Shown piece after piece: positions 36,205-47,284 of a DNA stretch of 64,000 bases. The stretch is from Rickettsia bellii RML369-C. Lineage in GTDB: Bacteria > Pseudomonadota > Alphaproteobacteria > Rickettsiales > Rickettsiaceae. How positions within the stretch are numbered: the first letter of the stretch is position 1; each line of letters starts with the position of its first letter. The notes below the pieces were generated by a model. The model saw only the letters and a list, made by a program, of their open reading frames with translations, was not told the DNA's origin and made no database searches. Location of the stretch: positions 1,364,001 to 1,428,000 of the forward strand of contig NC_007940.1 of NCBI RefSeq assembly GCF_000012385.1. Reading direction: 5' to 3'. The position numbers and the translations under genes are program-made.

Positions 36205-37356
36205 ATGCTAGCTTCATATGCTTCTGATCCGCTTAAAAGCAGAGGAAGATTATACAGAGAAATACCGACCTCTTACCGCAACGAGTTTGAGCGTGATCGT
36301 GATCGTATCATCCATACTAATGCATTTAGGCGTTTGCAGTATAAAACTCAGGTTTTTATCAACCATGAGGGCGATCATTATAGAAATAGGCTAACTCATT
36401 CTTTAGAAGTCTCAACAGTTGCTCGCTCTATTGCTAACACTTTAAATCTTTCAAGTGATTTAGCCGAAACCATAGCACTTGCTCATGATCTTGGTCATAC
36501 ACCTTTTGGTCATGCGGGCGAGAGATCCTTGAATGAGTGCATGAAAGAGCATAACGGCTTTTCTCATAATGCTCAATCTTTGAAAATATTAACTTTACTT
36601 GAGAAAAGATATGCTGCTTATAGAGGAGTAAACCTTACTTGGGAAGTTTTAGAAGGGATAGTAAAGCATAATGGTCCTATAAGCGGCGAGGTAAATGAGT
36701 ATATAGAAGAGTATAATAGCCAAAATGATTTAGAGCTTAATACTTACGCTTCTGCTGAAGCTCAAATAGCAGCACTTGCTGATGATATTAGCTATATTTC
36801 ACATGATTTGGAGGATAGTATCGGTGCTAAAATCATCGATTTTAATAATCTTGCTGAGCTTAAATATATCGACCAACATGTTTTTGAACTTAAATCAAAA
36901 TATAAAAATATAAGCTCTTCTTGTTTAATATATGAAGTAGTACGCAAGCTAATGCATGAACTCATTACCGATTTATTATGGCAAACTAAGACTAATATAA
37001 ATAAAGAAAAAATTACTCATATAGATGAAATACGTAACCTAAATTATCAAATAGTCGATTTTACAGAAAAAACTAACGAGCGTATTAAAGAGATTAAAAA
37101 ATTTCTACATGAGCGGGTTTATAAAAGTAATAGGATTACTGCAATCAGCCTTAAATGTACTAAGATCGTGCAAGGCTTATTTAAGGTTTATATGGAGGAT
37201 GTTAATTTACTGCCTGTTAATTGGAAGATACAAATAGATTCTAACAATCCGAATAGTAAAGCTAGAATTATTGCCGATTATATAGCCGGTATGACTGATC
37301 GCTTTGCTATTCAAGAGTATAACCAACTTTGTTCGCTGAACTTTAATAATATTTAA
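36205..37356 (+). CDS. dgt: Deoxyguanosinetriphosphate triphosphohydrolase-like protein (HD domain)
   Basis: This 383-residue protein has the dGTPase start [33 protein letters not shown], the HD metal motif [16 protein letters not shown] and [14 protein letters not shown], followed by [17 protein letters not shown]. It hydrolyses dNTPs to nucleosides and triphosphate. This short type is common in alphaproteobacteria. argS follows after 9 nt, so they are probably co-transcribed. Confidence 0.93.
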   Translation: MLASYASDPLKSRGRLYREIPTSYRNEFERDRDRIIHTNAFRRLQYKTQVFINHEGDHYRNRLTHSLEVSTVARSIANTLNLSSDLAETIALAHDLGHTPFGHAGERSLNECMKEHNGFSHNAQSLKILTLLEKRYAAYRGVNLTWEVLEGIVKHNGPISGEVNEYIEEYNSQNDLELNTYASAEAQIAALADDISYISHDLEDSIGAKIIDFNNLAELKYIDQHVFELKSKYKNISSSCLIYEVVRKLMHELITDLLWQTKTNINKEKITHIDEIRNLNYQIVDFTEKTNERIKEIKKFLHERVYKSNRITAISLKCTKIVQGLFKVYMEDVNLLPVNWKIQIDSNNPNSKARIIADYIAGMTDRFAIQEYNQLCSLNFNNI

Positions 37357-37365
37357 AACTTAATC

Positions 37366-39096
37366 ATGAATATATTTAACAAACTAAAACACGATATAAT
37401 TACTGCAAGTACGCAGTTATATAATAATTCTGAAATAGCAAATCATGCTAGTATTGAAACTCCGAAAGATAGCTTTAACGGCGATTTATCAAGTAATATC
37501 GCCATGATTATTGCTGCCAAAAAAAACGTTCCTCCTCGTGAAGTTGCATTAAAATTCAAAGAAATTCTTAATGAACTACCATATATCGCAAGTATAGAAA
37601 TAGCAGGACCAGGGTTTATTAATTTTACTATTAAAGCTGATAGCTGGCACACTGCAATTAAAGATATTTTACAAAACGAATCTAAATTTTTTGAAATTGA
37701 CGTAGATAAAAACAAAAATATCAATATTGAGTATGTTTCAGCTAATCCAACTGGACCGATGCATATAGGGCATGCAAGAGGTGCAGTATATGGAGATGTG
37801 CTTGCAAATATCTTAAAAAAAGTAGGATATCCTGTTACGAAAGAATATTATGTTAACGATGCAGGTTCACAAATAAATGATTTAGTAAGCACAGTAATAT
37901 TACGTTATAGGGAAGCTTTAGGCGAAAAAATTACTATTACTGAAGGGTTATATCCAGGGGAATATCTAATTCCTGTCGGGCAAGCCTTAGCCAAAGAATA
38001 TGGTGATAAATTATTAAATATGGATGAGCTGGAAAGGTTTAAAATAGTTAAAAATTTCGCTATCCAAAAAATGCTAGATTTAAATAAAGAAGATTTAAAA
38101 GAGCTAGGCGTTAAACACGATGTATTTTTTTCCGAGCAGACATTACACGATAATGGTAAAATAGAAAAAACTGTTAAATTACTGACCGACATGGGGTTAA
38201 TTTATGAGGGTAGTGTACCTGCTCCCAAAGGTAAAGTCCACGCAGAGTGGGAAAACAGAACGCAAGAATTATTTAAGTCTACAAAATACGGTGACGATCA
38301 AGATCGCCCTATAAGGAAAGCCGATGGAAGTTGGACATATTTCGCTTCCGATCTTGCATATGCAAAAGATAAAATAGATAGAGGAGCGAACCACTTAATT
38401 TATGTACTTGGTGCTGATCATAGCGGGTATGTCAAAAGAATCGAAGCGACTGTTAAAGCTTTAGGCAAAGAACAGGTTAAAGTTGATGTTAAAATCTGTC
38501 AATTAGTGAACTTTGTTGAAAATGGCGTGCCGGTTAAGATGTCAAAGCGTCTTGGAACTTTCGCTAGCGTGCAAGACGTAAATCATGAAGTAGGCAAAGA
38601 CATTATAAGATTTATGATGTTAACAAGAGAAAATAACAAGACACTTGATTTTGACCTAATAAAAGTAAAAGAACAATCTAAAGAAAATCCTATATTTTAT
38701 GTCCAATATGCACATGTTAGAACGCTATCGATATTATCGAAAGCTATGGAAACGATTCCGCAATCTTATAATAGCTTTGAAGCTGGCACATATGATTTAT
38801 CGTTATTATCATCGGAAGAAGAGATTGAGATAATAAAGCTCTTAGCTAGCTGGACAAAAACCTTAGAAACAGCAGCAAAATATTTTGAACCGCATAGAGT
38901 GGCGTTTTATTTGATAAATCTAGCTTCAAAATTTCATGCTTTATGGAACTTTGGTAAGGAAAATAACGATTATAGATTCATAATAGAAAATAATGTAGAG
39001 TTAACAACAGCACGCCTTGCTCTTGCTAAAGCCATACAGAAAATTATCGCTAGCGGTCTTGAGGTTATAGGTGTAGAACCGATGACTAGAATGTAG
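37366..39096 (+). CDS. argS: Arginyl-tRNA synthetase
   Basis: This 576-residue class I synthetase has the HIGH motif PTGPMHIGHARGAVYG (about 131-146) and a KMSKS-like VKMSKRLGTF (about 390). The C-terminal DALR anticodon-binding domain (YVQYAHVRTLSI onward) ends VIGVEPMTRM. It charges tRNA-Arg. It lies directly downstream of dgt. Full length. Confidence 0.97.
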   Translation: MNIFNKLKHDIITASTQLYNNSEIANHASIETPKDSFNGDLSSNIAMIIAAKKNVPPREVALKFKEILNELPYIASIEIAGPGFINFTIKADSWHTAIKDILQNESKFFEIDVDKNKNINIEYVSANPTGPMHIGHARGAVYGDVLANILKKVGYPVTKEYYVNDAGSQINDLVSTVILRYREALGEKITITEGLYPGEYLIPVGQALAKEYGDKLLNMDELERFKIVKNFAIQKMLDLNKEDLKELGVKHDVFFSEQTLHDNGKIEKTVKLLTDMGLIYEGSVPAPKGKVHAEWENRTQELFKSTKYGDDQDRPIRKADGSWTYFASDLAYAKDKIDRGANHLIYVLGADHSGYVKRIEATVKALGKEQVKVDVKICQLVNFVENGVPVKMSKRLGTFASVQDVNHEVGKDIIRFMMLTRENNKTLDFDLIKVKEQSKENPIFYVQYAHVRTLSILSKAMETIPQSYNSFEAGTYDLSLLSSEEEIEIIKLLASWTKTLETAAKYFEPHRVAFYLINLASKFHALWNFGKENNDYRFIIENNVELTTARLALAKAIQKIIASGLEVIGVEPMTRM

Positions 39097-39113
39097 CTCA
39101 ATTGTTATCCCGT

Positions 39114-39240
39114 GGCGGCATTGCTCGCATGGATCAGTTTTCCAGTTGTCATCCCGCACGCTTGTAGCGGGATCCAGTTAAAAATACTATTAGTATTTTT
39201 TATTATTTGCTGGATCTAGTTCCCAAGCCACGGAATGACA
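39114..39240. repeat. RPE-type palindrome downstream of argS
   Basis: Arms are ttatcccgtggcggcattgc and cccaagccacggaatgaca. It has a short core atactattagtattttt. It directly precedes the SPOR gene and overlaps the upstream extension of that frame. Confidence 0.7.
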
Positions 39241-39257
39241 TCTCAAATATTTTATAT

Positions 39258-39944
39258 ATGATTAATAATATTTTTACTAAAATATGTTTGGTGTTTTTGA
39301 TATGTATTGCTGCTATTTATTTTGCTTATCAATATTATCAAGATAGCAAGCCGGTAATTACTATTTATGCAGACGAACTACCTACAAAAATAAAACCTAC
39401 TAAAGTAGAAGATATTATGCCATCTGCGGTGCATAGTACTATATACGAAAACCTTATTTCTAAAAATACCAACCCTAAAAATGCAAAACTTCTTCCTGAA
39501 CCTGAAAAGCCTGTCAATATAAATTCACGCAATCAAAATGATGACCCTTTTGAGATAAATTCTTCAGATGACATATCAAATCTGCTTTCTTTAATAGAAC
39601 CAAATAATACTTCACAAAAAGATGAAACAGAGTTAAATATAATAAAACGTGATAAAGAAAGTACAAATAGTAATAAAAATATAAAAAGTTCTAATAATTC
39701 AAATAGCTATAAAGTGCAGCTTGGTTCAGTAAAATCGGAAGCAGATGCAACAAATGAAGGTGAGAGAATAAAAAAGAAATTTCCAAAAATCCTAAAAAAC
39801 GCTGTTATCACTACTCAAAAAGTTAAATGTGACGATGGAAAATTTTTCTATTTAATATTAGCTGGTAACTATGATAACCTTAGTCAAGCAAAAGCAGTTT
39901 GTAAGAAACTAGCACAAAATAAGCAAAGCTGCGTTTTGAAGTAG
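39258..39944 (+). CDS. SPOR-domain membrane protein
   Basis: I choose the ATG at 39258 (228 residues), because the upstream 17 codons are repeat-derived. One N-terminal membrane helix (about 5-24, [19 protein letters not shown]) is followed by a long Asn/Lys/Ser-rich periplasmic linker. A C-terminal SPOR domain follows ([14 protein letters not shown] ... [18 protein letters not shown], about 150-228). SPOR domains bind denuded septal peptidoglycan, so a role at the division site is likely. No partner genes are adjacent. Confidence 0.85.
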   Translation: MINNIFTKICLVFLICIAAIYFAYQYYQDSKPVITIYADELPTKIKPTKVEDIMPSAVHSTIYENLISKNTNPKNAKLLPEPEKPVNINSRNQNDDPFEINSSDDISNLLSLIEPNNTSQKDETELNIIKRDKESTNSNKNIKSSNNSNSYKVQLGSVKSEADATNEGERIKKKFPKILKNAVITTQKVKCDDGKFFYLILAGNYDNLSQAKAVCKKLAQNKQSCVLK

Positions 39945-39992
39945 TATACTCGTCTACCCAACTCTTTATTTAATATTTAGTGAGAATAATTT

Positions 39993-40256
39993 ATGACAAC
40001 AAAGGAAGAAGATTTTGATGAAATTACACTTGAAGAAGATATGTATTTTTCAAAACTCGCAGATAAAAGATTGGAAGAAACTAAACATTGGATAAAGCAC
40101 GAAGATTTTTGGGGTACTCCTCCTTTCATTGCAAAGGTTGAAAAACACTCTCGGTGTGATCTCGTAGACAAGCCAGCATTGCTAGATGGCTCCTATGTCA
40201 TTCCCGCAAAAGCGGGAATCCAGCAAAAAAAAAGCCTAAATACAGAAAATTTTTAA
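39993..40256 (+). CDS. Antitoxin-like small protein with repeat-derived C-terminus
   Basis: This 87-residue protein has an N-terminal part (FSKLADKRLEETKHWIKHEDFWG, about 19-41) resembling the C-terminal toxin-binding end of RelB/StbD-type antitoxins (ADxRL...HEEVW pattern). No toxin gene is next to it. The last 20 residues (VIPAKAGIQQKKS...) are encoded by an RPE-type repeat that supplies the stop codon. It is probably an orphan or truncated antitoxin. Similarity is weak. Confidence 0.5.
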   Translation: MTTKEEDFDEITLEEDMYFSKLADKRLEETKHWIKHEDFWGTPPFIAKVEKHSRCDLVDKPALLDGSYVIPAKAGIQQKKSLNTENF

Positions 40257-40314
40257 AATTAAAAGCTCGATGTCATCTCGCTTTATGCTGGATCCCCGCT
40301 TTTGCGGGGATGAC
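40196..40314. repeat. RPE-type palindrome overlapping the end of the small gene
   Basis: Arms are tgtcattcccgcaaaagcgg and cgcttttgcggggatgaca. It extends from inside the coding sequence into the spacer before parC. Confidence 0.75.
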
Positions 40315-40393
40315 ACTGTGTGTTTTTCTTGAGTCATACAGCAACGCCGGACAAGCCACGGGATAACACCGCAACAAAAAAATTAAATAAATT

Positions 40394-42604
40394 ATGAAAG
40401 AAGCTAAAATAGAAAATATTGACTTTGGGAGTGCTTTATCCGAGCGTTATCTTGCTTATGCACTGTCAACGATCATGTCCCGCTCGCTTCCTGACGTACG
40501 TGACGGGTTAAAGCCTGTACATCGTCGGTTATTATACGCAATGTTGCAGCTAAGGCTTGAACCGAATTCGGGCTATAAGAAATGTGCAAGGGTGGTCGGT
40601 GACGTAATCGGTAAATATCACCCACATGGCGACGTTGCAGTATATGACACTTTAGTGCGTCTTGCTCAACATTTTTCCCTCCGCTATCCATTAATTGACG
40701 GACAAGGTAATTTCGGCTCTATCGATGGCGATAATGCGGCTGCAATGCGTTACACCGAATCACGTATGACGGAGATATGTACGCTTCTTATGGAAGATAT
40801 CGACAAGGATACAGTAGATTTCCGCTCAACATATGACGATTCCGATTTAGAGCCGGTCATAATGCCGGCAAGCTTTCCGAACCTGCTTGCTAATGGTTCA
40901 GAGGGCATAGCGGTCGGTATGGCAACTAATATTCCGCCGCATAATTTGCATGAGCTTTGTGATGCTTTGATGCATTTAATCGATCATCCGAAAGCCGAAA
41001 TTAGTGACATAATGAATTTCATTAAAGGACCTGATTTTCCGACCGGTGGCATAATTATTGATAAAAGTGATGTTATCACTAGTGCCTATATGACGGGACG
41101 GGGTAGCTTTAGAGTAAGAGCTAGATGGGAAAAAGAAGAGCTAAATTATGGCGTATATCAGATAGTTGTAACTGAGATACCTTATCAAGTTCAAAAGTCA
41201 AAGCTTATAGAGCAAATCGCAATATTACTTAAGGATAAAAAAATACCGCTTGTTAGTAATATTAGAGATGAGTCAACTGATATTATTAGGCTTGTTATTG
41301 AGCCAAGAGATCGTAGCTGTGACCCGCAAATAGTGATGGAATCTCTGTTTAAGTTGACGAATTTAGAAAGCCGTATCCAGCTAAATATGAATGTCATCGG
41401 TAGTAATAACGTGCCGAAAGTGATGAATATTTTAGAGGTTCTGCAAGAGTTTTTAAGCCATAGACAAAATATTATTACTCGCAGGTCGACTTATCTATTA
41501 AACAAAATAAAGCATCGTTTGGAAATTCTAGAGGGTTTACGAATAGCCTATCTAAACCTTGATGAGATTATTAAAATCATCCGTGAAGAGGATGAGCCGA
41601 AAGCGATAATGATGCAGCGGTTTCAGTTAACCGAAATTCAGGTAGAGGCAATATTAAATACTCGCCTGCGTTCGCTTCGTAAACTTGAAGAGCAAGAAAT
41701 TATAACTGAACATAGTAATTTGCAAAAGCAGCAAGCAATACTTGAGGAAATCTTAAATAATCCAAAAGAGCTATGGAAAGTCGTTAAAAAAGAAATAAAA
41801 GCTGTGCAGGCTAAATTCGGCTTAAATACTACGATAGGAGCGAGGCGAACTAGTTTTGAACAAGTAACACTAACGAATCAAGTAGTTGACATAACGGCCT
41901 TTATTACTAAAGAACCAATTACGATTATCTGTTCAAAAATGGGCTGGGTGCGTTCGCTAAAAGGTCATAATAACGATTTATCTAGTATTAAATATAAAGA
42001 GGGCGATGCAGAAAAGTTTATTTTAGAGGCTTACACAACCGATAAAATATTGATAATCAGCTCAGAAGGAAGATTTTTTACCCTCCTTGCCGATAATATT
42101 TCTAAAGGTAAAGGCACGGGTGAGTCTATAAAATTGCTTGTAGATATAGGCAATAATGATATTACTGAGATTTTAGTCTATAAGCCAGATCATCTTTTAT
42201 TGCTTGCAAGCAGCATAGGTAAAGGCTTTGTGGTTAATTCAAACGAGGTAATGGCTCAAACAAAAAGTGGCAAACAAATTATGAACGTGCCAGATGGTCA
42301 TACATGTATAGCCTGTTTACCGGTCAATGGTGATAGCGTTGCTTGCATTGGTGAAAGCCGCAAGCTTCTGGTGTTTAATATCGATGAAATACCGGAAATG
42401 AAAAAAGGACAAGGCGTAACGCTACAAAAGTTTAAAAACGCCAAGCTTTTAGATATTAAAATATTTAATAGGGAAGATGGCTTAAGCTGGAATAGTGGCG
42501 GGAAAGTGAAACTTGAGAAGAATATTATTGCCTTTTTAGGTAAACGAGGTAGCACCGGTAAACTACCCCCTATGGGCTTCCCGAAGAATAATAGGTTTAG
42601 TTAA
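40394..42604 (+). CDS. parC: DNA topoisomerase IV subunit A
   Basis: This 736-residue protein has the type IIA breakage-reunion start [35 protein letters not shown] and QRDR region [19 protein letters not shown]. The active-site Tyr is in [11 protein letters not shown] (about 117), and the C-terminal beta-pinwheel is short. It resolves linked chromosomes with ParE. Val and Asp occupy the positions equal to E. coli ParC Ser80 and Glu84. The length fits ParC better than GyrA, and there is no clear GyrA box. Confidence 0.95.
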   Translation: MKEAKIENIDFGSALSERYLAYALSTIMSRSLPDVRDGLKPVHRRLLYAMLQLRLEPNSGYKKCARVVGDVIGKYHPHGDVAVYDTLVRLAQHFSLRYPLIDGQGNFGSIDGDNAAAMRYTESRMTEICTLLMEDIDKDTVDFRSTYDDSDLEPVIMPASFPNLLANGSEGIAVGMATNIPPHNLHELCDALMHLIDHPKAEISDIMNFIKGPDFPTGGIIIDKSDVITSAYMTGRGSFRVRARWEKEELNYGVYQIVVTEIPYQVQKSKLIEQIAILLKDKKIPLVSNIRDESTDIIRLVIEPRDRSCDPQIVMESLFKLTNLESRIQLNMNVIGSNNVPKVMNILEVLQEFLSHRQNIITRRSTYLLNKIKHRLEILEGLRIAYLNLDEIIKIIREEDEPKAIMMQRFQLTEIQVEAILNTRLRSLRKLEEQEIITEHSNLQKQQAILEEILNNPKELWKVVKKEIKAVQAKFGLNTTIGARRTSFEQVTLTNQVVDITAFITKEPITIICSKMGWVRSLKGHNNDLSSIKYKEGDAEKFILEAYTTDKILIISSEGRFFTLLADNISKGKGTGESIKLLVDIGNNDITEILVYKPDHLLLLASSIGKGFVVNSNEVMAQTKSGKQIMNVPDGHTCIACLPVNGDSVACIGESRKLLVFNIDEIPEMKKGQGVTLQKFKNAKLLDIKIFNREDGLSWNSGGKVKLEKNIIAFLGKRGSTGKLPPMGFPKNNRFS

Positions 42605-42658
42605 TTCTCTTATGTCATTTTTGTATGAGGTTTACCTGCATTGTGTTAGCTCCACCCT

Positions 42659-42757
42659 TGTCATCCCGTGATTTATTCACGGGATCCAGTTAAAAATACT
42701 AATAAAATTAGTATTTTTTATTATTTTCTTGATCTAGTTCCCAAGCAACTAGATGAC
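42659..42757. repeat. RPE-type palindrome downstream of parC
   Basis: It is gtcatcccgtgatttattcac ... core hairpin aatactaataaaattagtatt ... gatctagttcccaagcaac. It is the same class as the IS target repeat and could end the parC transcript. Confidence 0.75.
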
Positions 42758-42878
42758 TACCTTAGGGCGTTTTTCGATCTACGCATCAATGCCTCCAGTG
42801 GATGCTCTTCGATCTAAGCAATAATGTCTTTCATAGGAATGACACCTAAAGCATTTTTTCATTCATACAATAATTTTG

Positions 42879-43520
42879 CTAAATTATTTTAGTCGCTGAT
42901 TTATAATATTCACAATATTCTTTGATAGGGCAGATTTCACAGTCGGGCTTTCTTGCCTTACAAATATATCTACCGTGCAGGATTAACCAGTGATGGGCAT
43001 GACTTAGCCATTTTCCATCGATAATTTGCAGCAGCTCCTTTTCCACTGCTTCAGGTGTGTTACCTTTAGCAAGCCCTATTCTTTTTGCTACTCTAAAAAC
43101 ATGGGTATCAACTGCCATTGTTGGCAAGCCAAATAAACAATTTAACACAACATTTGCGGTTTTTCTTCCAACCCCAGGCAGTTTAACTAACTCTTCAAAA
43201 TTATTCGGTACTTTGCTGTCATAATTACTTATCAGTATTTGACATAAGGCAATAACATTTTTTGCTTTGCTATTAAATAATCCGATAGATTTTATGTATT
43301 TTTTTAAGCCCTCTTCACCAAGCCCTAAAATTTTTTCTGGTGTATCATAAATTTCAAACAAAGATTTAGTCGCTAAATTCACTGACACATCTGTTGCTTG
43401 AGCTGATAATATTACCGCTACTAATAGGGTAAAATTGTTTTTATAAACTAACTCAGTTTTTGGGTTTTCATTATTCTTGCTAAAAACTTCAAAGATTTTA
43501 TTAACTATTTCTGCTTGCAT
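42879..43520 (-). CDS. nth: Endonuclease III
   Basis: I choose the ATG at 43520 (213 residues, [11 protein letters not shown]), because the longer frame overlaps the divergent grxD gene. It has the HhH motif [16 protein letters not shown] with catalytic Lys (about 120) and Asp ([11 protein letters not shown], about 138), and the C-terminal 4Fe-4S cluster [17 protein letters not shown]. It is a DNA glycosylase/AP lyase for oxidised pyrimidines. Divergent from grxD. Confidence 0.95.
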   Translation of the reverse strand: MQAEIVNKIFEVFSKNNENPKTELVYKNNFTLLVAVILSAQATDVSVNLATKSLFEIYDTPEKILGLGEEGLKKYIKSIGLFNSKAKNVIALCQILISNYDSKVPNNFEELVKLPGVGRKTANVVLNCLFGLPTMAVDTHVFRVAKRIGLAKGNTPEAVEKELLQIIDGKWLSHAHHWLILHGRYICKARKPDCEICPIKEYCEYYKSATKII

Positions 43521-43563
43521 GGTGTATAATGTTACAAATAAAATTAAACATATCAGGTTTTTA

Positions 43564-43875
43564 ATGTTAGAAAATAAAAGTTTTAAATTTATAGAAAATG
43601 AGATAAAAAATAATAAAGTAGTATTGTTCATGAAAGGCACTAAGGAAGCTCCTATGTGTGGGTTTTCCGGTAAAGTAGTGATGATTTTGACTAAGCTTGG
43701 CGTCGAATTTCGTGATATTGATGTGTTATCAGATCCCGAGTTACGTGAGTCTTTAAAAGTTTTTAGCGATTGGCCTACATTCCCACAATTATATATTAAT
43801 GGCGAATTAGTTGGTGGCTGCGACATCGTAACAGAATTATATAGTAGTGGTGAACTTGAGAAGATGCTGAAATAA
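43564..43875 (+). CDS. grxD: Monothiol glutaredoxin Grx4/GrxD
   Basis: I choose the ATG at 43564 (103 residues, [14 protein letters not shown]), because the longer frame overlaps nth. The monothiol motif CGFS is in [11 protein letters not shown] (about 32), and [19 protein letters not shown] is conserved. It binds glutathione and a [2Fe-2S] cluster and takes part in Fe-S delivery. It shares a 43-nt divergent spacer with nth. Confidence 0.94.
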   Translation: MLENKSFKFIENEIKNNKVVLFMKGTKEAPMCGFSGKVVMILTKLGVEFRDIDVLSDPELRESLKVFSDWPTFPQLYINGELVGGCDIVTELYSSGELEKMLK

Positions 43876-43898
43876 TATTGTCATACTGCGACTTTAGT

Positions 43899-44056
43899 GT
43901 CATTCTTAGCAACGGCGGGAATCCAGAAAAAAGTCTGTCATACTAGCTAGCTTGACCGCGGTATCTCAGGACACATTCTATGGCACAAGATCCCGTGATC
44001 AAGTCACGGGATGACAATATAATTGACTGGATCCCCGCCGTTGCTAAGAATGACAT
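43899..44056. repeat. RPE-type palindrome upstream of the esterase gene
   Basis: 43899-43925 and 44030-44056 are inverted arms (tcattcttagcaacggcggg). An inner unit reads cacgggatgacaatataattg. It is in frame with the esterase, adding a spurious N-terminal extension. Confidence 0.72.
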
Positions 44057-44081
44057 ATACAATAACAAATTACAAAAAACC

Positions 44082-44723
44082 ATGAATAAAAACTTTGAAT
44101 ATCCTGAAATAGCAAGTTTAGAACAGCCAGCAAAAAAATTGGTAGTATTGCTGCATGGTGTCGGTTCGGACGGTCACGATTTAATAGGATTAGTCCCTTA
44201 TATTAAAGACGATTTACCAGATTGTCATTTTATTTCGCCGCATGGCATCGAGCCTTATGATATGGCTCCATATGGCAGACAATGGTTTAGTTTACAGGAT
44301 CGTAGCCCTGATAATATATCTAAGCTTCTGGTAAAAAATATTTCTAAGCTAGACGATATCATAAAGCAAAAGCAGGAAGAGCTAAATTTAACTAATAAAG
44401 ATACGATAATTATCGGATTTTCTCAAGGTACTATGATCGGGTTATATTTAACTCTCATTCAAAAAGAGCCGTTTTATTGTACTGTAGGTTTTTCGGGTGC
44501 ATTAATTCCGCCTGCTGAGATTAATAATAAGACCACGCCTATATGCTTGATTCATGGAGAGCTGGATGATGTAGTAAGTGTTAATGAAATGTATAACGCC
44601 TCGCATTATTTATCCAAATATCATATACCTCATAGTGGGCATAAATTAACGAGACTTAGCCATTCAATAGATGGTAGAGGGATTGAGATTGCTGTTAATT
44701 TTATATGTCATACCGTGGCTTGA
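44082..44723 (+). CDS. Carboxylesterase/phospholipase of the alpha/beta hydrolase fold
   Basis: I choose the ATG at 44082 (213 residues), because upstream codons are repeat-derived. The fold shows [13 protein letters not shown] (oxyanion loop), the nucleophile Ser in GFSQGTM (about 115), Asp in HGELDDVVS and His in LSHSIDG. It belongs to the YpfH/LYPLA-type serine esterases. The last residues FICHTVA are encoded by a repeat whose tga ends the protein. The substrate is unknown, with lipids or acyl-proteins possible. Confidence 0.88.
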   Translation: MNKNFEYPEIASLEQPAKKLVVLLHGVGSDGHDLIGLVPYIKDDLPDCHFISPHGIEPYDMAPYGRQWFSLQDRSPDNISKLLVKNISKLDDIIKQKQEELNLTNKDTIIIGFSQGTMIGLYLTLIQKEPFYCTVGFSGALIPPAEINNKTTPICLIHGELDDVVSVNEMYNASHYLSKYHIPHSGHKLTRLSHSIDGRGIEIAVNFICHTVA

Positions 44724-44798
44724 CCACGGTATCCAGAAAAACAATAAAAAATACTAACGTATTTTAACTGGACCCCGTGAACAAGTCACGGGGTGACA
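44706..44798. repeat. RPE-type palindrome overlapping the esterase stop
   Basis: It is tgtcataccgtggcttgaccacggtatccag ... ctggaccccgtgaacaagtcacggggtgac. It provides the last codons and stop of the esterase gene. Confidence 0.72.
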
Positions 44799-44883
44799 CC
44801 GAGGACGTTTTTTGATCCACGCGGGCAATGCCATACAGGAATGACATAAATACATAACAAAACCAAAAAATACATGAGGCATA

Positions 44884-46146
44884 ATGAACATTTTTAATAA
44901 TAAATTACAAGAAATAGATAAAGGAATTTTCGAAATAATTAAGCATGAAAAAACCCGTCAAAATAGTGTGATTGAGCTTATTGCCTCTGAGAATTTCGTA
45001 AGTCCTGCGGTGCTTGAAGCTCAAGGATCGGTACTAACTAATAAATATGCTGAAGGATATTCAGGTAAGCGTTTTTATAATGGCTGTGAAGAAGTAGATA
45101 AAGCCGAAAATTTGGCGATAGAGCGAGCAAAAAAGCTATTTAACTGTAAATATGCCAACGTGCAACCTCATTCCGGTTCGCAAGCAAATCAAGCTGTATA
45201 CCTTGCTTTAATGCAGCCGGGTGATACTGTACTTGGTATGTCTTTAGATAGCGGTGGGCATTTAACGCATGGCTCAACTGCTAATATGTCAGGTAAGTGG
45301 TTTAATGCAGTTTCTTATAGCGTCGATAAAGAGACTTACTTAATTGATTATGATGAAGTTGAACGCTTAGCAATTTTACACAAACCAAAATTGCTTATAG
45401 CTGGTTTTTCAGCTTACCCACGCAATCTTGATTTTGCTAAATTCAGAGAAATAGCTGATAAGGTAGGAGCATATCTTATGGCTGATATTGCTCATATTGC
45501 GGGGTTAGTTGCGGCAGGTGAGCATCAAAGCCCTATTCCACACGCTCATATTGTTACCTCAACTACCAATAAAACACTTAGAGGACCAAGGGGTGGCTTA
45601 ATTTTGTCTAACGATGAAGAGATAGGCAAAAAAATAAATTCTGCTTTATTCCCGGGTTTGCAAGGTGGTCCATTAATGCATATAATAGCAGCAAAAGCTG
45701 TAGCATTTTTAGAAAGCTTGCAGCCGGAATATAAAAGCTATATAAAACAAGTTATAATTAATGCCAAAGCTTTAGCCGGTAGCCTGCAAGAGCGAGGATA
45801 TGATATATTAACAGGTGGCACTGATAATCATATTGTGCTAGTGGATTTACGAAAAGACGGCATTACCGGTAAAATTGCTGCTAATTCTTTAGATAGAGCA
45901 GGTATTACTTGCAATAAAAATGCTATTCCTTTTGATAAAACTTCGCCTTTTATTACTTCAGGTATTAGGCTTGGCACACCAGCTTGCACTACTAGAGGGT
46001 TTAAGGAAAAAGATTTTGTGCTAGTTGGTCATTTAATAGCTGATATTTTAGATGGCTTAAAGAATAGCGAAGATAATAGCAAAGCTGAGCAGAAAGTGTT
46101 AAGCGAAGTAACAAAATTAATTAAATTATTTCCGTTTTATGACTAA
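44884..46146 (+). CDS. glyA: Serine hydroxymethyltransferase
   Basis: This 420-residue PLP enzyme has [40 protein letters not shown] and the PLP lysine in [15 protein letters not shown] (about 228). It makes glycine and 5,10-methylene-THF from serine. Full length. The stop overlaps the lipA start by 8 nt, so lipA is translationally coupled. Confidence 0.97.
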
Positions 46147-47206
46147 CTTAGATAGACATCTTTCCAAATTCGCTTATAGAGAGGAATTTGCAGGAAACAC
46201 GGAAGTGCTTGCCACCGCAGCGTACAAAGAAGATTGCGCAGATGCGAGTACCGGATTGACGCCCAAATTACCTCTAGAAGTAGAATTTGGGAAGATGTCT
46301 AAAAGACCTGATTGGATAAAGGTTAAAGCTCCTAACTCTTCAGAGTATTATAATACAAAAGATTTAATCAAAAATCTAAAGTTAAATACTGTGTGCGAAG
46401 AAGCGGCTTGCCCTAATATCGGTGAATGCTGGTCAAAGAAACATGCAACTGTGATGATCTTAGGTTCTGTTTGTACTAGAGCTTGCAGATTTTGTAACGT
46501 TAAAACTGGCAGACCGGATTTACTTGATCCGCATGAACCACAAAGGCTAGCGGAAGCAGTACAAAAGCTGGGTCTTAAGCATGTAGTAATTACTTCGGTT
46601 GATCGTGATGATTTAGAAGACGGCGGAGCTACGCATTTTGCTGAGTGTATTAGTGAAATTCGCAAATCTTCACCAAATACCACTATCGAGATTTTAACCC
46701 CTGATTTCTTAAGGAAAGACGGAGCAGCGGAAATAATAGCGAACGCAAAACCTGATGTTTTTAACCATAATGTTGAGACTGTCCCGTCTTTATATAACAC
46801 GATTAGACCAGGAGCTAGATATTATAACTCTCTAAGTTTACTCCATAACATTAAAAAACTATCACCAGAAGTTTTCACAAAATCCGGTATGATGGTAGGG
46901 CTTGGGGAAGAAATCAGCGAAGTAGTGCAAGTTATGGATGATCTAAGAGAAGCAAAGGTTGATTTTCTAACTATTGGGCAGTATTTGCAGCCTACAAAGA
47001 ATCACGCAGAAGTGGCAAAATACGTTACCCCTGAAGAGTTTAAATATTTAGAGCGAGTAGCACGCACAAAAGGATTTTTGATGGTTTCCGCAAGCCCCCT
47101 AACCCGCTCTTCATACCATGCTGACGAGGATTTTGAGAAGTTAAAGGAAAATTATAGGCATCGTCATTGCGAGGAAAGGCGAAGCATTGACGTGGCAATC
47201 TCATAA
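46139..47206 (+). CDS. lipA: Lipoyl synthase with repeat-derived insert and tail
   Basis: This 355-residue radical SAM enzyme has the auxiliary cluster motif [12 protein letters not shown] (about 84-95), the radical SAM motif CTRACRFC (about 110-117) and the serine ligand in [11 protein letters not shown]. It inserts sulfur into octanoyl chains. Residues 5-52 ([21 protein letters not shown] ... [10 protein letters not shown]) are an in-frame RPE1 peptide between MTNL and KRPDWIK. The last about 15 residues ([13 protein letters not shown]) come from a second repeat. Rickettsial LipA without insert is about 300 residues. The core is complete, so activity is likely. The overlap with glyA supports the start at 46139. 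Confidence 0.93.
46151..46294. repeat. RPE1 inserted in frame in lipA
   Basis: The translated text [36 protein letters not shown] matches the RPE1 peptide as I know it from other rickettsial genes. It adds about 48 codons without disturbing the frame. Confidence 0.85.
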
Positions 47207-47267
47207 AACAGTATAAGTTCCTGAGATTGCACACGTACAAAACTTACAGTTTTTCCTCGCAATGACG
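47162..47267. repeat. RPE-type palindrome forming the lipA C-terminus
   Basis: Arms are cgtcattgcgagg and cctcgcaatgacg. The first 45 nt are coding for the LipA tail and its stop codon. Confidence 0.8.
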
Positions 47268-47284
47268 ACAAAAATTATACAATA

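Noticed and set aside
43521-43826. Extended N-terminus of Nth
   Set aside because: The extension is antisense to grxD, and the family start is MQAEIVNK at 43520.
43980-44081. Extended N-terminus of the esterase
   Set aside because: Those codons are a translated palindromic repeat, and the alpha/beta-hydrolase domain begins after the ATG at 44082.
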